DNA of 64,000 bases, from assembly GCF_020733635.1 (NCBI RefSeq), contig NZ_JAJFZL010000001.1, positions 2,666,001 to 2,730,000 on the forward strand. The letters are read 5' to 3'. A program made the translations under genes and the position numbers. Below the pieces are notes generated by a model. The model was not told the origin of the DNA, searched no databases, and saw only the letters and a list, made by a program, of their open reading frames with translations. The DNA is from Nocardia spumae. GTDB taxonomy: Bacteria; Actinomycetota; Actinomycetes; Mycobacteriales; Mycobacteriaceae. Below are positions 1 to 10,143 of this stretch, piece by piece (within the stretch, counting starts at the first letter, position 1; each line of letters starts with the position of its first letter).

Positions 1-1111
1 CGCCCAGCTGGGAATCGCCCTCGTCACCGATGGTCTGATCCAGCGAGATGGGTTCGCGAGCGTACTGCTGGATCTCGAGGACCTTCTCCGGGGTGATGTC
101 CATTTCCTTGGCGAGTTCCTCGGGCGTGGGCTCACGGCCCAGGTCCTGCAGCAGCTCGCGCTGGATACGGCCCAGCTTGTTGATGACCTCGACCATGTGT
201 ACCGGGATACGGATGGTGCGGGCCTGGTCGGCCATCGCGCGGGTGATGGCCTGCCGGATCCACCAGGTGGCGTACGTGGAGAACTTGTAGCCCTTGGTGT
301 AGTCGAACTTCTCCACCGCGCGGATCAGACCAAGGTTGCCCTCCTGGATCAGGTCCAGGAAGGCCATACCGCGGCCGGTGTAGCGCTTGGCGAGCGAGAC
401 GACCAGACGGAGGTTGGCCTCGAGCAGGTGGTTCTTGGCGCGGTTGCCGTCGCGCATGATCCACTGCAGGTCGCGGCGGGTGGCCACGGGCAGCTTCTCG
501 CCCTTGTCGGCGAATTCGCGCAGCTTCTCGGTGGCGTAGAGACCGGCCTCGATCCGCTTGGCGAGTTCGACCTCCTCCTCCGCGTTGAGCAGCGCGACCT
601 TACCGATCTGCTTGAGGTAGGCACGCACCGAATCCGCGGACGCGGTCAGTTCGGCATCCTTGCGGGCCTGACGCAGGGCCTCGGATTCCTCCTCGTCCCA
701 GACGAAGTCGCCGGAGGCCTTGTCCTTCTCGGACGGCTCGTCGGCTTCCTCGTCCTCGGCTTCGGCCTCTTCCTCGGCGGTCTCCTCGACCAGTTCCTCG
801 CCGTCTTCGCTCAGATCCTCCTCGGAGACCTCCAGGTCACCGAGATCGTCGAGCTCCAGCGACTCGTCTTCGATATTCTCGTCGGCTTCGTTGTCCGCGC
901 CGGGAGCCGCCTTCTTGGTGGTGGCCTTCTTGGCGGGAGCCTTCTTGGCAGCTTTGGCGCCGGCCTTCTTGGCAGGTGCCTTCTTCGCTACGGCCTTCTT
1001 GGCCGGAGCCTTCTTCGCGGCAGCCTTGCGGACCGGCCGTGCTGCGGTGCTGTCTGCGGAGTCGGCAGCGTCGGCCGATTCGGCGGTCTGTCGGGTATTC
1101 GTGGCTACCAC
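1..1111 (-). CDS. sigA: Principal RNA polymerase sigma factor SigA/HrdB (3' end outside window)
   Basis: This is the primary sigma-70 factor, which gives core RNA polymerase its promoter specificity. The frame starts at a GTG (1111-1109) preceded by AAAGGG at about 6 nt and stays open to the window edge, giving roughly 370 codons. The N-terminus has Lys/Ala repeats of the AKKAPAKKA kind, then an acidic stretch, as in actinobacterial HrdB/SigA. Region 1.2 ([15 protein letters not shown]) and region 2 ([32 protein letters not shown]) follow, then region 3 ([15 protein letters not shown]). Regions 3.2 and 4 lie outside. The gene follows ppgK on the same strand, the sigA-ppgK order of M. tuberculosis. 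The repeat-rich N-terminus makes the exact start slightly uncertain. Confidence 0.95.
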   Translation of the reverse strand, partial: MVATNTRQTAESADAADSADSTAARPVRKAAAKKAPAKKAVAKKAPAKKAGAKAAKKAPAKKATTKKAAPGADNEADENIEDESLELDDLGDLEVSEEDLSEDGEELVEETAEEEAEAEDEEADEPSEKDKASGDFVWDEEESEALRQARKDAELTASADSVRAYLKQIGKVALLNAEEEVELAKRIEAGLYATEKLREFADKGEKLPVATRRDLQWIMRDGNRAKNHLLEANLRLVVSLAKRYTGRGMAFLDLIQEGNLGLIRAVEKFDYTKGYKFSTYATWWIRQAITRAMADQARTIRIPVHMVEVINKLGRIQRELLQDLGREPTPEELAKEMDITPEKVLEIQQYAREPISLDQTIGDEGDSQLG

Positions 1112-1238
1112 GTACGCCCTTTCGTGACGGTCTCGTGCGGCGTCACGCCAGAGTAAACATCCGGCGGAGCGGTTCTGTCGGGGTTAATCCCGGCTCTCGT
1201 GCCGGGGTCGTTTTCCGGCTCACCGCCGGTCACGTTCC

Positions 1239-1244
1239 ATTGTA
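1239..1244 (-). promoter_or_regulatory. Candidate -10 element for sigA
   Basis: On the minus strand this reads TACAAT, one base from TATAAT, in the 151-bp gap between ppgK and sigA. It would give a leader of roughly 120 nt. No good -35 hexamer is visible at 16-18 bp, so this is an inference from the -10 match and the position. Confidence 0.4.
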
Positions 1245-1262
1245 ACGATCGACGACGAGTGC

Positions 1263-2021
1263 TCACGGCGCGATCCCGCTATCGGCGGCCATCGCGGCAC
1301 CGACGATACCCGCGGTATTGCGCAGCCGCGCCGCCACCACCGGAGTCCGATTGGCCAACAACGGAATCCAATGTTCGGCATCGCGGCTGATTCCGCCGCC
1401 CGCGACGAAGACCGTCGGCCAGAACAAATTCTCGAGGGTGATCAGCACCTTCGACACCTCGGCGGCCCATTCTTTGTACGACAGATTCTTTCGTTCCTTC
1501 ACCGAGGAGGCGGCCCGGTGCTCGGCCTCCTTTCCGTGGATCTCGAGGTGACCGAGTTCGGTGTTCGGAACGAGGACGCCGTGGTGCATCAGCGCCGACC
1601 CGATGCCGGTACCGAACGTCAGCAACATCACCAGACCGTCGATATTGCTGGCCGCGCCGTAGCGGTCCTCGGCCAGACCGGCGGCATCGGCGTCGTTGAG
1701 CACCACCACCTCGCGGCCGCCCAGGGCCAGCGAGAACAACTGGTGGGCGTCGGTGTCGACCCAGCTCTTATCGATGTTGGCGGCCGTACGGGCGATGCCG
1801 TTGACCACGACACTGGGCAGGGTGAGCCCGACCGGTCCGTCCCACTTGGCCTTGCCGACGAGGGTGGCGACGGTTTCGGCGATGGCATTGGGGGTGGCCG
1901 GATGCGGGGTGGAGATCTTGATCCGCTCGTGCGCGAGCTCGCCGGTCGCCAGATCGACGACCGCGCCTTTCACCCCGCTGCCCCCGATATCGATTCCGAA
2001 TGCTTGCCCCCGAGCGGACAT
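1263..2021 (-). CDS. ppgK: Polyphosphate glucokinase
   Basis: A 252-residue cytoplasmic ROK-family kinase that phosphorylates glucose with polyphosphate (or ATP) to glucose 6-phosphate. The phosphate-binding motif [11 protein letters not shown] is at residues 9-19, NDADAAG (sugar/catalytic Asp) lies mid-protein, [11 protein letters not shown] is the second phosphate loop, and ELGHLEIHG and VAGGGIS complete the ROK pattern. Length is close to the roughly 265 residues of mycobacterial PpgK. It is divergent from suhB and co-directional with sigA downstream, exactly as in Rv2701c-Rv2703. Confidence 0.95.
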   Translation of the reverse strand: MSARGQAFGIDIGGSGVKGAVVDLATGELAHERIKISTPHPATPNAIAETVATLVGKAKWDGPVGLTLPSVVVNGIARTAANIDKSWVDTDAHQLFSLALGGREVVVLNDADAAGLAEDRYGAASNIDGLVMLLTFGTGIGSALMHHGVLVPNTELGHLEIHGKEAEHRAASSVKERKNLSYKEWAAEVSKVLITLENLFWPTVFVAGGGISRDAEHWIPLLANRTPVVAARLRNTAGIVGAAMAADSGIAP

Positions 2022-2139
2022 CGCGAACTCCTCGTTCCCTGTGGTCTAGGCCGATGAAGGTGCCAGCGGCACGTTACACTGCGCGGCGCGCGTATCGCGG
2101 CGACCGCGCGGATGCGAGTTCGTCCGGATCTGTGATCGG

Positions 2140-3051
2140 ATGGATACCGTGCCCGAGACGAATTCACCCGCCGATATCGCGGACCAGAGCGTCCTCGACC
2201 CTGCGGAGATCACCGAATTGCGCCGCGTCGCAGTGTATCTGGCCGAAACCGCGGCCGCGCACGTGCGTCGCCGCCGGCCCGAGGTGTTCGGGCCCGGGCG
2301 GCCCGGGGACGGCTCGGTGCATACCAAATCGACGCCGACCGATCCGGTCACCGTGGTCGACACCGAGACCGAACAGCTGATCCGCGCCCTGCTGGCCGAG
2401 GTCCGGCCGGGGGAGAGGGTCCTCGGTGAGGAGGGTGGCGGCGGTCCGGCCGCGCCCGGCGACATCCTGTGGGTGGTCGATCCGATCGACGGCACGGTCA
2501 ACTTCGTCTACGGGATCCCGGCCTACGCCGTGTCGGTGGCCGCCATGCGAGGCGGCCGGTCGCTGGCCGGCGCCGTTGTCGATGTGCCCGGTGCGAGCAC
2601 CTACAGCGCCGGACTCGGTGCCGGGGCCACCCGGACCGAATCCGGCGGCGACCCGGTCTCGTTGCGGTGCAACGAGATCGACTCGACTCGGCTGGCACTG
2701 CTGGCCACCGGATTCGGCTACGGGGCGGCCCGGCGGCAGCGTCAGGGCGAACTGGTGGCCCGACTGCTACCGCAGGTGCGCGACATCCGGCGCATCGGCT
2801 CCGCGGCACTGGATCTGTGCATGGTGGCCGCCGGTCGCGTCGACGCCCACTACGAGCACGGCCTCAATCCGTGGGACTGGGCCGCCGGCGCGCTGGTCGC
2901 CGCCGAAGCGGGCGCGGTGCTGCGGTTGCCCGCGGCGGAGTCCACCGGAGCGCGGGGGGAGCTCACCGTCGCGGCCGCACCGGGCATCGCGGACGAACTC
3001 GCCGAGCTGTTCGACCGGCTCGAGGTCACCGCGCCCATTCCGGAGGTCTGA
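2140..3051 (+). CDS. suhB: Inositol monophosphatase family protein SuhB
   Basis: A 303-residue Mg2+-dependent phosphatase of the IMPase family, expected to dephosphorylate inositol 1-phosphate for phosphatidylinositol, PIM and mycothiol synthesis. The metal-site motifs are present: LGEEGGG (Glu ligand), DPIDGTVNFVYG (Asp-Ile-Asp ligand set) and NPWDWAAGALVAAEAG (C-terminal Asp). The start used is ATG 2140; a GTG nine bases later is possible. Divergent from ppgK, its partner in M. tuberculosis, and convergent with cei, whose stop lies 12 bp away. Confidence 0.93.
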   Translation: MDTVPETNSPADIADQSVLDPAEITELRRVAVYLAETAAAHVRRRRPEVFGPGRPGDGSVHTKSTPTDPVTVVDTETEQLIRALLAEVRPGERVLGEEGGGGPAAPGDILWVVDPIDGTVNFVYGIPAYAVSVAAMRGGRSLAGAVVDVPGASTYSAGLGAGATRTESGGDPVSLRCNEIDSTRLALLATGFGYGAARRQRQGELVARLLPQVRDIRRIGSAALDLCMVAAGRVDAHYEHGLNPWDWAAGALVAAEAGAVLRLPAAESTGARGELTVAAAPGIADELAELFDRLEVTAPIPEV

Positions 3052-3063
3052 GCGGACCGCGCC

Positions 3064-3750
3064 TCAGCAGCGGGCGGTGCGGGCGGCCTCGAGCAGCGCG
3101 GAGTCGACGTGCGCGCCACCGGGTGCGGGGTTCTTCAGCGCCCGCAGCACCTCCTCGGCGTCGGTGCTCGGCTGCAGGTCGTTGCCGAACAGTGAGCCGA
3201 GTGCGAGATCGACGGTGTCGTCGGTGCGCTGATCCTCGATCAGTTCCGCGCACGGTGCCACCAGCTGTACGGCGGCCGCTGCCGGGCGCCCGCTCACGCC
3301 GTAGCGGATCTGACCGGTGCAGACCAGGTCACCGCTCAGGTAGACCGGGTCGTTGCCGTACACGGGCGCGGGCGGGCTCGCGAAGCCGTAATCACCGAGT
3401 TTGGACGCGATGTGCTCGGCCAGGCCGCGCTGGCCGGAACCGTTGAGCACCCGCACCTTCGCCTGTGCCAGCGGCACCGGCTCGACATCGTGCAGCCGTG
3501 ACGGCGACACCACCTCTCCCAGCGGCGCCGGTTGCTGGGTCGCGGTGGGGTCGGTGACCGGCGACGGCGAATTGCAGGCCATGGCCGTGTGGCCGGTATC
3601 GGCGGTGGTCAGCGCCTTGATCCACACGATTGCGCAGATGAGGGCGAGAATCGCGACGAGCGCGACCCACGGCTGATAGCGGCGACGCAGGAATGGGCGG
3701 CCCTTGTTGTCGACCGTGCGGCCTTCGGTGATCAGTGAAACCACACGCAT
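3064..3750 (-). CDS. cei: Membrane-anchored LytR C-terminal domain protein, Cei-like
   Basis: A 228-residue envelope protein. A short basic cytoplasmic N-terminus (PFLRRRYQPW) is followed by one transmembrane helix at about residues 28-47 (VALVAILALICAIVWIK). The extracytoplasmic part holds a LytR_C-type domain beginning KVRVLNGSGQRGLAEHIA near residue 98. Position and layout match Rv2700, called Cei for cell-envelope integrity in M. tuberculosis; the domain is known, the exact activity is not. Three Cys after the membrane segment (MACNS, DLVCTG, VAPCAE) may form a disulfide. Tail-to-tail with suhB. Confidence 0.85.
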   Translation of the reverse strand: MRVVSLITEGRTVDNKGRPFLRRRYQPWVALVAILALICAIVWIKALTTADTGHTAMACNSPSPVTDPTATQQPAPLGEVVSPSRLHDVEPVPLAQAKVRVLNGSGQRGLAEHIASKLGDYGFASPPAPVYGNDPVYLSGDLVCTGQIRYGVSGRPAAAAVQLVAPCAELIEDQRTDDTVDLALGSLFGNDLQPSTDAEEVLRALKNPAPGGAHVDSALLEAARTARC

Positions 3751-4270
3751 ACCTTACGAGTTGGCGGTGCACGGCCGCGCAAGCGGACGTCCGCGTGCCG
3801 ATACCGCCGCGACGGCGCGCCGTGGAATCGGGCGAGAAACCCGGATTCGGTATCGGGATGGTAACGATCGGTGTGGTGGCCCGGATCGCGGACCGATCAC
3901 AACCGGGCGAATCGCGGAACACGAGACGGTGGCGGATCGCCACAACGTCCCCGCCGCTGTGACGATTACCCCTCGGTTTCGACGCGCTTGGGTTTTGATT
4001 GCGACTTTTGCGCTGTCGTCCGCTATTGTCTGGCGGCCCGATCCGAATCGGCTGATGCGAATCAGGGCAGCGATTTCGGGAACAACCAGGGCATCTCCTG
4101 CGTTGACCGAGCGCGAATCGGTATGGATCACGGTGATCCGTCCGGTCGGCGAGCGGTGTGCACGTGACGTACACCACGGCGGGGCGGCATTGCCGGGACC
4201 GATTCCGAAAGGAATCGGTGACGGTGGAGCCGGTCCGGGATATACGGAGCAAGGACGAGGGGAAGACGAC
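3751..4270 (+). other. 520-bp divergent intergenic region between cei and DUF4193 gene
   Basis: No convincing gene is seen. An open frame runs through it into the DUF4193 gene, but it lacks a ribosome site and protein-like composition and is taken as read-through. The stretch must hold promoters for both neighbours; a weak TTGCGA (3999-4004) and TATTGT (4024-4029) pair with a 19-bp spacer is the best plus-strand candidate. Confidence 0.4.
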
Positions 4271-4573
4271 ATGGCAACCGACTATGACGCACCTAGGCGC
4301 AGTGAATCCGATGAAGTGTCGGAGGACTCGCTCGAGGAGCTGAAGGCTCGTCGCAACGAGGCCGCGTCCGCCGTCGTGGATATCGACGAATCCGATACCG
4401 CGGAGTCGTTCGAGCTTCCCGGCGCGGATCTGTCCGAGGAGGTGCTCTCGGTCCGGGTGATCCCGAAGCAGGCCGACGAGTTCACCTGCTCGAGCTGCTT
4501 CCTGGTTCATCACCGCAGCAGACTCGCCAGCGAAGCCGGCGGGCAGATGATCTGCATGGATTGCGCGGCCTGA
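4271..4573 (+). CDS. DUF4193 family small zinc-ribbon-like protein
   Basis: A 100-residue acidic cytoplasmic protein matching Rv2699c. It starts at ATG 4271 after the purine-rich AAGGACGAGGGGAAG, which argues against longer starts in the same frame. The first 70 residues are Glu/Asp/Ser rich. The C-terminus carries two Cys pairs, CSSC and CMDC, about 30 residues apart, a probable treble-clef or zinc-ribbon metal site. In mycobacteria the family is conserved and highly expressed; its function is unknown. Confidence 0.9.
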   Translation: MATDYDAPRRSESDEVSEDSLEELKARRNEAASAVVDIDESDTAESFELPGADLSEEVLSVRVIPKQADEFTCSSCFLVHHRSRLASEAGGQMICMDCAA

Positions 4574-4633
4574 GCGGTCGCCGCGCACGCAGGAAAGTCA
4601 CAATCCGAACAACGACAAGCCCGGCAGGTTTCG

Positions 4634-5164
4634 TCAGCCCGCGCTCGGCACGCCGAGCGCGGCCAGTACCTGCTCGGGTTTACGCGTGCTGACCAGCCAG
4701 TACGGAGCCGGATCGTCCGGATCGTCGAGGACGAGCAGGACCATGGGCCCGATCCAGGGCCGATGCTGGACGAATGCGGCCGGGTCGAGCTGACGACCCA
4801 GGGCCGCGCTCTTCGCGCTCGTCGGAACCGCGACCGCCCGGGATACATACGTTACCGGCAGGTGGGCCCGGTCCGCGCGCAATTCGAGGACGCCGTCCGT
4901 GTCCGGTGCCACCTCGACCCGATGGCGGCTCACCCACAGCAGGACCCAGACCGGAACCGGGAACAGCAGGACGTACGGCAGCCACGCCCGGATGCCGGGC
5001 GCACCCATGTGGATTTCGGCGGCCAGCAGTCCGGTGATCGCCAGGGCGATCGGCCACCACCACAGCGGCACCCACAGCCGTTCGGAGTAGACCGCGGCAG
5101 CGGGGTCGGCCGGCGCGGGCACCGCGGACTCGCGCGGGGGTACTGCGTGGGACTGGTCGGACAC
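4634..5164 (-). CDS. DUF3093 family membrane protein
   Basis: A 176-residue protein equivalent to Rv2698. An N-terminal Pro/Ala-rich tail is followed by two membrane helices at about residues 35-50 ([17 protein letters not shown]) and 58-78 ([16 protein letters not shown]), then a soluble domain of about 95 residues containing [12 protein letters not shown]. Family function is unknown. It sits between the DUF4193 gene (convergent) and dut (divergent), the arrangement known in mycobacteria. Confidence 0.85.
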   Translation of the reverse strand: MSDQSHAVPPRESAVPAPADPAAAVYSERLWVPLWWWPIALAITGLLAAEIHMGAPGIRAWLPYVLLFPVPVWVLLWVSRHRVEVAPDTDGVLELRADRAHLPVTYVSRAVAVPTSAKSAALGRQLDPAAFVQHRPWIGPMVLLVLDDPDDPAPYWLVSTRKPEQVLAALGVPSAG

Positions 5165-5295
5165 CTCATCAGACTAGGTCAGCCCGACATATTCGCTGTC
5201 GGCGGGAGCCGATCCGCTACGCGCGCGGGCGCGCGACATCATCGGTGCCGCGTCGAGGTCCGGGACTGCCCGCCGGACGCGTAGGCTCGCTGGAC

Positions 5296-5793
5296 GTGAC
5301 CGGAATTGCACCCATACCCCTGCTGCGGCTCGACCCCGGCGTCCCGGTGCCCACGCGTGCGCACCCGGGCGATGCCGGTGTGGATTTGTGCACCACCGAG
5401 GACGTCATCCTGGAGCCGGGCGAGCGGGTACTCGTCGGCACCGGAATCGCCGTCGCGTTGCCGGTGGGCACCGTCGGCCTCGTTCATCCACGATCCGGGC
5501 TCGCCGCTAAGACGGGTCTGTCGATCGTCAACACCCCCGGCACCATCGATGCCGGGTATCGAGGCGAGATCAAGGTGTGCCTGATCAATCACGATCCGCG
5601 CGCGGCGGTCCAGTTGCGTCGTGGCGACCGGATCGCGCAATTGCTGGTGCAGCGGGTCGAGCTGGTGGATTTCGTCGAGGTCGAACAACTCGACGAAACA
5701 GCGCGCGGCACAGGTGGTTACGGGTCCAGTGGCGGTCACGACAGTCTGTCGGGGGCGGCCGGCGGGGTGGGGCGCCCCGGAGGGGAGGCATGA
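5296..5793 (+). CDS. dut: dUTP diphosphatase
   Basis: Hydrolyses dUTP to dUMP and pyrophosphate, keeping uracil out of DNA and feeding dTMP synthesis. The 165-residue homotrimer-type protein has DAGVDL (motif 1), HPRSGLA (motif 2), [13 protein letters not shown] (motif 3), RGDRIAQLL (motif 4) and the Gly-rich arm [11 protein letters not shown] (motif 5). GTG 5296 is chosen because homologues begin just before the first strand; TAGGCT at 5282-5287 would make the message nearly leaderless. About ten residues longer at the C-terminus than the mycobacterial enzyme. Its stop overlaps the next start as ATGA. Confidence 0.95.
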   Translation: MTGIAPIPLLRLDPGVPVPTRAHPGDAGVDLCTTEDVILEPGERVLVGTGIAVALPVGTVGLVHPRSGLAAKTGLSIVNTPGTIDAGYRGEIKVCLINHDPRAAVQLRRGDRIAQLLVQRVELVDFVEVEQLDETARGTGGYGSSGGHDSLSGAAGGVGRPGGEA

Positions 5794-7850
5794 GCATGTT
5801 CGGCCAGGGCGATCATCGCGATCGTGACTCCGAGCTCGACGATTTCGGCCGAGAGGACTCCGGCTACGGCGACGGGCAGTCCTACTACGCCCAGGGGGGC
5901 TACTCGCAGACCGGTGCCCATCGCGCACCCGACGACGCCGACGACGGGGGAGCCTACGGCGAACCCGCCCCGGCGAGCGGCTATGCCGAGCCGCGGTACC
6001 CGACCGGGCAGTACGAGGCGCCGCGGGACCTGCGCGGCCCCGGCCGTCGTGGTCCGGCCGAACCGAATCGTGGGGCACCCGGCCGCAACCCGGCCGGGCG
6101 TCCGGTGGATCCGCCGTATCCCGGTCCGGCGACCGGGCAGTACGAGACCGGCGCCCACGCGCGCATTCCCGGACGCCCCACCGGCGCCGCTCGCGGCGAC
6201 GCCATGAGTGCCCCGCCGCGGCGAGCGCCGGGTGGCCCACGTCCCGCACCGGCGCCGCGCGACGATGACGACACCGGGCCGATTCCCCGGATCCCGCCCG
6301 GTCCGCCGACCGGCCGGCACGCACCGGGACGGACCGGTGCGGCGCCGCGCGTGCCGGCGAATCCGGGCCGGGGCGGGACCGGTGCGATTCCGCGCCTGCC
6401 GTCCGGTGCCCCGGGTCCGGGCGGACCGCCCACCGGTTCGGTGCGCCGGGTTCCGCCCGGTCCGATGCCGGGCCCGGCCGGTCCGCCGACCGGTTCGGTG
6501 CCGCGGTTGCCGGGTGGTCCGGGACCTCGCCCGGGTCCGGGCGGTACCGGCGCGGTGCCGCGAGTTCCGCCGGGGCCGGGCCGACCGGCGCCCGCCGGGC
6601 CGCGACCCGTACCCCAGGCGCCGCCGCGTCCGACACCCGATGCGCCGGGGCCGATGTCGACCGGACAGCACCCCGTGATGCCCGGCCGGCCGCGCCCTGC
6701 GCCGAACGAGCCCGGGTACGGCCGCCCGCAACCAGGTGGTCCGGCGCCGGCCGGCCGGCATCGCCCGGCCGGTCCGGACCGTGAACCCGGTGATCCGTAC
6801 GCGCGGCACGGCTACGACCGTTCCGCGTCCGGCCCCGCCACCGGTGGTTTCGCGGTGGCCGAGGAGTACCGCGATCCGGCCGCCGCACGCCGCGAGGATG
6901 CCTATGCGCCCGCCGAGGCGCCGTATCGGGGAGAGCCGCAGGAAGCGGCCGGCTATCCGGAGCATGTGGCCTACGCCGCCGAGGATGCCTACGTCGAAGA
7001 TGCCTACGTCGAGGACGACGGGTTCGAGAGCGACGGGTTCGAGGACGACGGGTTCGAGGACGGCTACGCCGCCGAGGACTACGCGCAGGATTACGACTCC
7101 GACGATTACGACGAATACGACGCCGCCGAGGAGGAGGAATCCGAACCTCGTACCGGGCCGTTCGACTACGACGAGGTCGCGGAGATCCTCGACGAGATCT
7201 CCGAACAGCGTCTGGATCTGGGGTCGATCATTCTGCCGGTACCCGACGGCGGTCAGCTCCAGGTGGAGATGACTCCCGACGGCACCCCGCAGGCGGTCCA
7301 TCTGGCCACACCGAACGGGCGGCTGACGGTGGCCGCCTACGCGGCGCCGAAATCGCCGGGCCAGTGGCGAACGGTCGCTACCGATCTGGCCGAGTCGTTG
7401 CGTGCCGACGGCGCCCAGGTATCGGTCCAGACCGGCCCCTGGGGACGCGAACTGCACGCGGTGACCGAGGGCGCCGACCTGCGCTTCATCGGTGTCGACG
7501 GATATCGCTGGATGGTGCGGCTGGTCGCGGCCGGGCCGTCGGGTGCGGCCGACGAGGGCACGCCGCTGGTGGAGGCCGCCCGCCGCATCCTCGCCGACAC
7601 CGTGGTTCGCCGCGGTGAGGAACCCATGCCGGTGCGTGAACCGCTGCCGGTGGTGCTGCCGCAGGAGCTGGCCGATCAGCTCACCGCGGCACACCAGCAA
7701 CAGGTCGAGGCGCAGGAGCAGGCGGTCGCCGCGCAGGCCGCGGCCGCCGAAGCCGCCGCGACCGGTACCTTCCCGGTCGTCACGCCCGAACAGCAGGGAC
7801 CGCGCCGCGGTGCCGAGGGGTCGGCGATGCAGCAGCTGGGCCGTAACTGA
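5790..7850 (+). CDS. DUF3710 protein with long Pro/Gly/Arg-rich N-terminal extension
   Basis: The ATG overlaps the dut stop (ATGA), so the two genes are translationally coupled, as in Rv2697c-Rv2696c. The product has about 686 residues. Only the last 230 or so form the conserved DUF3710 domain, from [10 protein letters not shown] to about residue 640 ([23 protein letters not shown]). Before it come about 400 low-complexity residues with degenerate repeats ([24 protein letters not shown]) and an acidic Tyr/Asp/Glu tract. The mycobacterial protein is far shorter, so the extension is lineage-specific. Molecular function is unknown. Confidence 0.85.
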   Translation: MSMFGQGDHRDRDSELDDFGREDSGYGDGQSYYAQGGYSQTGAHRAPDDADDGGAYGEPAPASGYAEPRYPTGQYEAPRDLRGPGRRGPAEPNRGAPGRNPAGRPVDPPYPGPATGQYETGAHARIPGRPTGAARGDAMSAPPRRAPGGPRPAPAPRDDDDTGPIPRIPPGPPTGRHAPGRTGAAPRVPANPGRGGTGAIPRLPSGAPGPGGPPTGSVRRVPPGPMPGPAGPPTGSVPRLPGGPGPRPGPGGTGAVPRVPPGPGRPAPAGPRPVPQAPPRPTPDAPGPMSTGQHPVMPGRPRPAPNEPGYGRPQPGGPAPAGRHRPAGPDREPGDPYARHGYDRSASGPATGGFAVAEEYRDPAAARREDAYAPAEAPYRGEPQEAAGYPEHVAYAAEDAYVEDAYVEDDGFESDGFEDDGFEDGYAAEDYAQDYDSDDYDEYDAAEEEESEPRTGPFDYDEVAEILDEISEQRLDLGSIILPVPDGGQLQVEMTPDGTPQAVHLATPNGRLTVAAYAAPKSPGQWRTVATDLAESLRADGAQVSVQTGPWGRELHAVTEGADLRFIGVDGYRWMVRLVAAGPSGAADEGTPLVEAARRILADTVVRRGEEPMPVREPLPVVLPQELADQLTAAHQQQVEAQEQAVAAQAAAAEAAATGTFPVVTPEQQGPRRGAEGSAMQQLGRN

Positions 7851-7893
7851 TCGACTCCGGCGTCTCGGTCGCGACCGAGACGCCGGATCTCGC

Positions 7894-8799
7894 TCATCCC
7901 CGCAGTGACGGCGCCACCAGGTCGCCGAGTCCGCGCGCCCCGAGAATGCCCGGATCGGCCCCCAGCTCGTCGAGGGTGATCCGGTGCAGCCGGGCGTGCG
8001 GAATCAGGTCGTGCCAGCGCCGCGCGACCGCCAGGGGATGCACCGGATCGTCGACAGCGGCGACGATCGTGGTCGGAACCGTCACTGCCGCAAGCAGTTC
8101 CGGTTCCGGCCAGGCGTAGGCGGCGGCCTCTTCCAGGGCCGTGGGCAGCTCGGGCCAGTGGGCGCGCCACGACTGGGTCAGGGCCCGGGCCAGCCAGGGT
8201 GGGCTGCCGGCCCGCATGCGATCGATCACCGGTTCGAGTCCGTCGGCGCGCAGTTGCGCGGCGGTGGCGGCCGCGCTCAGCGCCGCCGGGCAGCCGGTGG
8301 TGTCGCTGCCGGTCCAGGCCGGCAGTGCGGCCACCACGCCGAAGGCGGAGTGCGGGTGGGCGGCGGCCCACTCCACCGCGATCGCCGCACCCAGCGAGAT
8401 CCCGGCCGCCAGCACCGGCCCGGACCGGGCGGCCTCGTCGAGTGCGGCCAGACAGCCGGCCACCACCGCGCGCGGGTCCGGTTCGACGGCGACGAACGGC
8501 AGATCGCTTGCGGCACTGGCCGGTCCGAACGCGCGGCGGGCGAAGTCGGCATCGGATCCGGTACCCGGCAGGGCGACGACGACGGCCGGGCGGGTGCCGC
8601 CGGAACGGGAGAGCTCTGACACGCGCCGGAGCCTACGCGCCGAACCCGCCGCGAATCCGGCGCCCATCCGCACCGCGTTGTGCCGGTTGCGCCGGATCTC
8701 GGACATACCGCCGGCAAACGTGGCGTCCGACACTGCGATCGGAGGATTCGCGAGCGGTCGGGTGGGGAACTCGGCAAACGGTACGGTCAGCGCGGTCAC
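7894..8799 (-). CDS. Alpha/beta hydrolase family protein (Rv2695-like)
   Basis: About 301 residues from GTG 8799; the frame is open further upstream, but VTALTVPFAEFPTRP looks like the natural N-terminus. A conserved leader (MSEIRRNRHNAVRMGAGF) precedes a hydrolase core. The nucleophile elbow is AAGISLGAAIA (GxSxG), the acid is likely in AAVDDPVHPL, and a C-terminal His lies in ARLHRITLD. Substrate is unknown. It is convergent with the DUF3710 gene and divergent from the OB-fold gene, as in mycobacteria. Confidence 0.8.
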   Translation of the reverse strand: MTALTVPFAEFPTRPLANPPIAVSDATFAGGMSEIRRNRHNAVRMGAGFAAGSARRLRRVSELSRSGGTRPAVVVALPGTGSDADFARRAFGPASAASDLPFVAVEPDPRAVVAGCLAALDEAARSGPVLAAGISLGAAIAVEWAAAHPHSAFGVVAALPAWTGSDTTGCPAALSAAATAAQLRADGLEPVIDRMRAGSPPWLARALTQSWRAHWPELPTALEEAAAYAWPEPELLAAVTVPTTIVAAVDDPVHPLAVARRWHDLIPHARLHRITLDELGADPGILGARGLGDLVAPSLRG

Positions 8800-8930
8800 G
8801 ACGGCCCTGGGCTCGCGTAGCGGGCGGACCGGGGTGCATCTACAGTGGCGGTGTACGGCCGACCAGCCGGTCGAGTGGGAAACCGACGACGTGTGACCCA
8901 CGCCGTCTGTCATGCAGGAAGTGTTGCAAG

Positions 8931-9353
8931 ATGCCTTTCACAGGCGGTAACAAGGCGGGATCCGGTGCCGCGGGCAAGGTAGGCCCCGACAGTGGTTATT
9001 TCCGGCGTCTGGGGCGTCGTCTGACAGCCGATCTCGATGTGCTCGATGCGGAAGAGCTGGCCGAGACTTCGGAAGCGTCAGGCGCGTGCAGGGCGGCTGA
9101 ATGCCGGCGTGGCGAAGAGGTCACCATGCTGGGGCGGCTGCGCAGTGTGGAGGCCTGTCCGAAGTCGGCCAGCGCCACGATGGAAGCAGAATTCTTCGAC
9201 GGGACCGACGCGGTGACGTTGGTGTGGATCGGCCGGCGCCGGATTCCCGGCATCGAACCGGGACGCCGTATCCTGGTTCGTGGCCGCATCGGTGATCGTG
9301 ATGGGGCCAAGGTGATCTACAACCCCAACTACGAACTCCGCGAGAATTCCTGA
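8931..9353 (+). CDS. OB-fold nucleic-acid-binding domain protein (Rv2694c-like)
   Basis: A 140-residue protein starting at ATG 8931. The first 50 residues are basic and helical (GYFRRLGRRLTADLD). The C-terminal 80 residues fit an OB fold: MLGRLRSVEAC, then EFFDGTDAVTLVWIGRRRI and GRRILVRGRIGDR, a strand pattern like the RecG/tRNA-synthetase anticodon domain. Likely binds single-stranded nucleic acid; the role is unproven. The DUF3159 gene begins 3 bp after its stop, so they are co-transcribed. Confidence 0.85.
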   Translation: MPFTGGNKAGSGAAGKVGPDSGYFRRLGRRLTADLDVLDAEELAETSEASGACRAAECRRGEEVTMLGRLRSVEACPKSASATMEAEFFDGTDAVTLVWIGRRRIPGIEPGRRILVRGRIGDRDGAKVIYNPNYELRENS

Positions 9354-9356
9354 CGT

Positions 9357-10118
9357 ATGCCGAGACCCCACCACGACGAGGGCGCCGACCCGGCCGCCGC
9401 GGCCGGACTCCGGGTGAGCCCGGTCGAGGGGCGCGGCCGGCATCGCCTGCGCGAGTCCGCCGACGAGCCGGCGGCCGACGGCTCCTACACCGACGAAGAG
9501 CGTGAGGGGGAGATCCAGCAGACGCTGCTCGAGCAACTCGGCGGTATCAGCGGTCTCGTCTACTCCACGTTGCCGGTGGTGGTGTTCGTTCCCGCCAACA
9601 CGCTGTGGGGCCTGACCGTCGCCATCTGGACGGCGCTGGCGACCGCCGCGGGTGTGCTGGTCTGGCGGCTCGTGCGTCGTTCGCCGATTCAGCCGGCGAT
9701 CTCCGGATTCATCGGGGTCGCGGTCTGCGCCTTCATCGCACATCGCACCGGCGCCGCGAAGGGGTATTTCCTGTTCGGCATCTGGGCCAGCCTGGTCTAT
9801 GCCGGGGTGTTCCTGGTGTCATTGCTGGTGCGGTGGCCGTTGGCGGGCGTGATCTGGGGTGTGCTCAACGGGCACGGCCACGACTGGCGCTCGGACCGGC
9901 GCGCGATGCGTCTCTACGATCTGGCCACCGTGGTGTGGGTGGTCGTCTTCGGCGCTCGCTATCTGGTGCAGAACCATTTCTACGACACCGGCAGCACCGG
10001 CTGGCTCGCTGCCGCGCGTATCGCCATGGGCTGGCCGCTGACCGCCATCGCCCTGCTGGTCACGGTGTGGGCGGTGCGCCGCGCCGGACATATGCCGGCG
10101 TCGTCGGCAGCGGACTGA
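9357..10118 (+). CDS. DUF3159 family integral membrane protein
   Basis: A 253-residue protein with a soluble N-terminus of about 60 residues and roughly six transmembrane helices (LVYSTLPVVVFVPANTLWG, GFIGVAVCAFIAHRTG, FGIWASLVYAGVFLVSL, DLATVVWVVVFGARYLV). The motif RDRRAMRLYD-like segment (SDRRAMRLYDL) before a helix is typical of the family. Equivalent of Rv2693c; function unknown. It overlaps nothing but lies 3 bp after the OB-fold gene, forming a two-gene unit. Confidence 0.88.
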   Translation: MPRPHHDEGADPAAAAGLRVSPVEGRGRHRLRESADEPAADGSYTDEEREGEIQQTLLEQLGGISGLVYSTLPVVVFVPANTLWGLTVAIWTALATAAGVLVWRLVRRSPIQPAISGFIGVAVCAFIAHRTGAAKGYFLFGIWASLVYAGVFLVSLLVRWPLAGVIWGVLNGHGHDWRSDRRAMRLYDLATVVWVVVFGARYLVQNHFYDTGSTGWLAAARIAMGWPLTAIALLVTVWAVRRAGHMPASSAAD

Positions 10119-10143
10119 ACCGCCTGCGGCCCGACCGTGCCCC

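Noticed and set aside
5239..7700. Very long minus-strand open frames (549 and 654 residues) opposite the DUF3710 gene
   Set aside because: They are shadows of GC-rich repeat DNA: Arg/Pro/Gly-only composition, no family motif, and the plus frame carries the conserved domain and coupling to dut.
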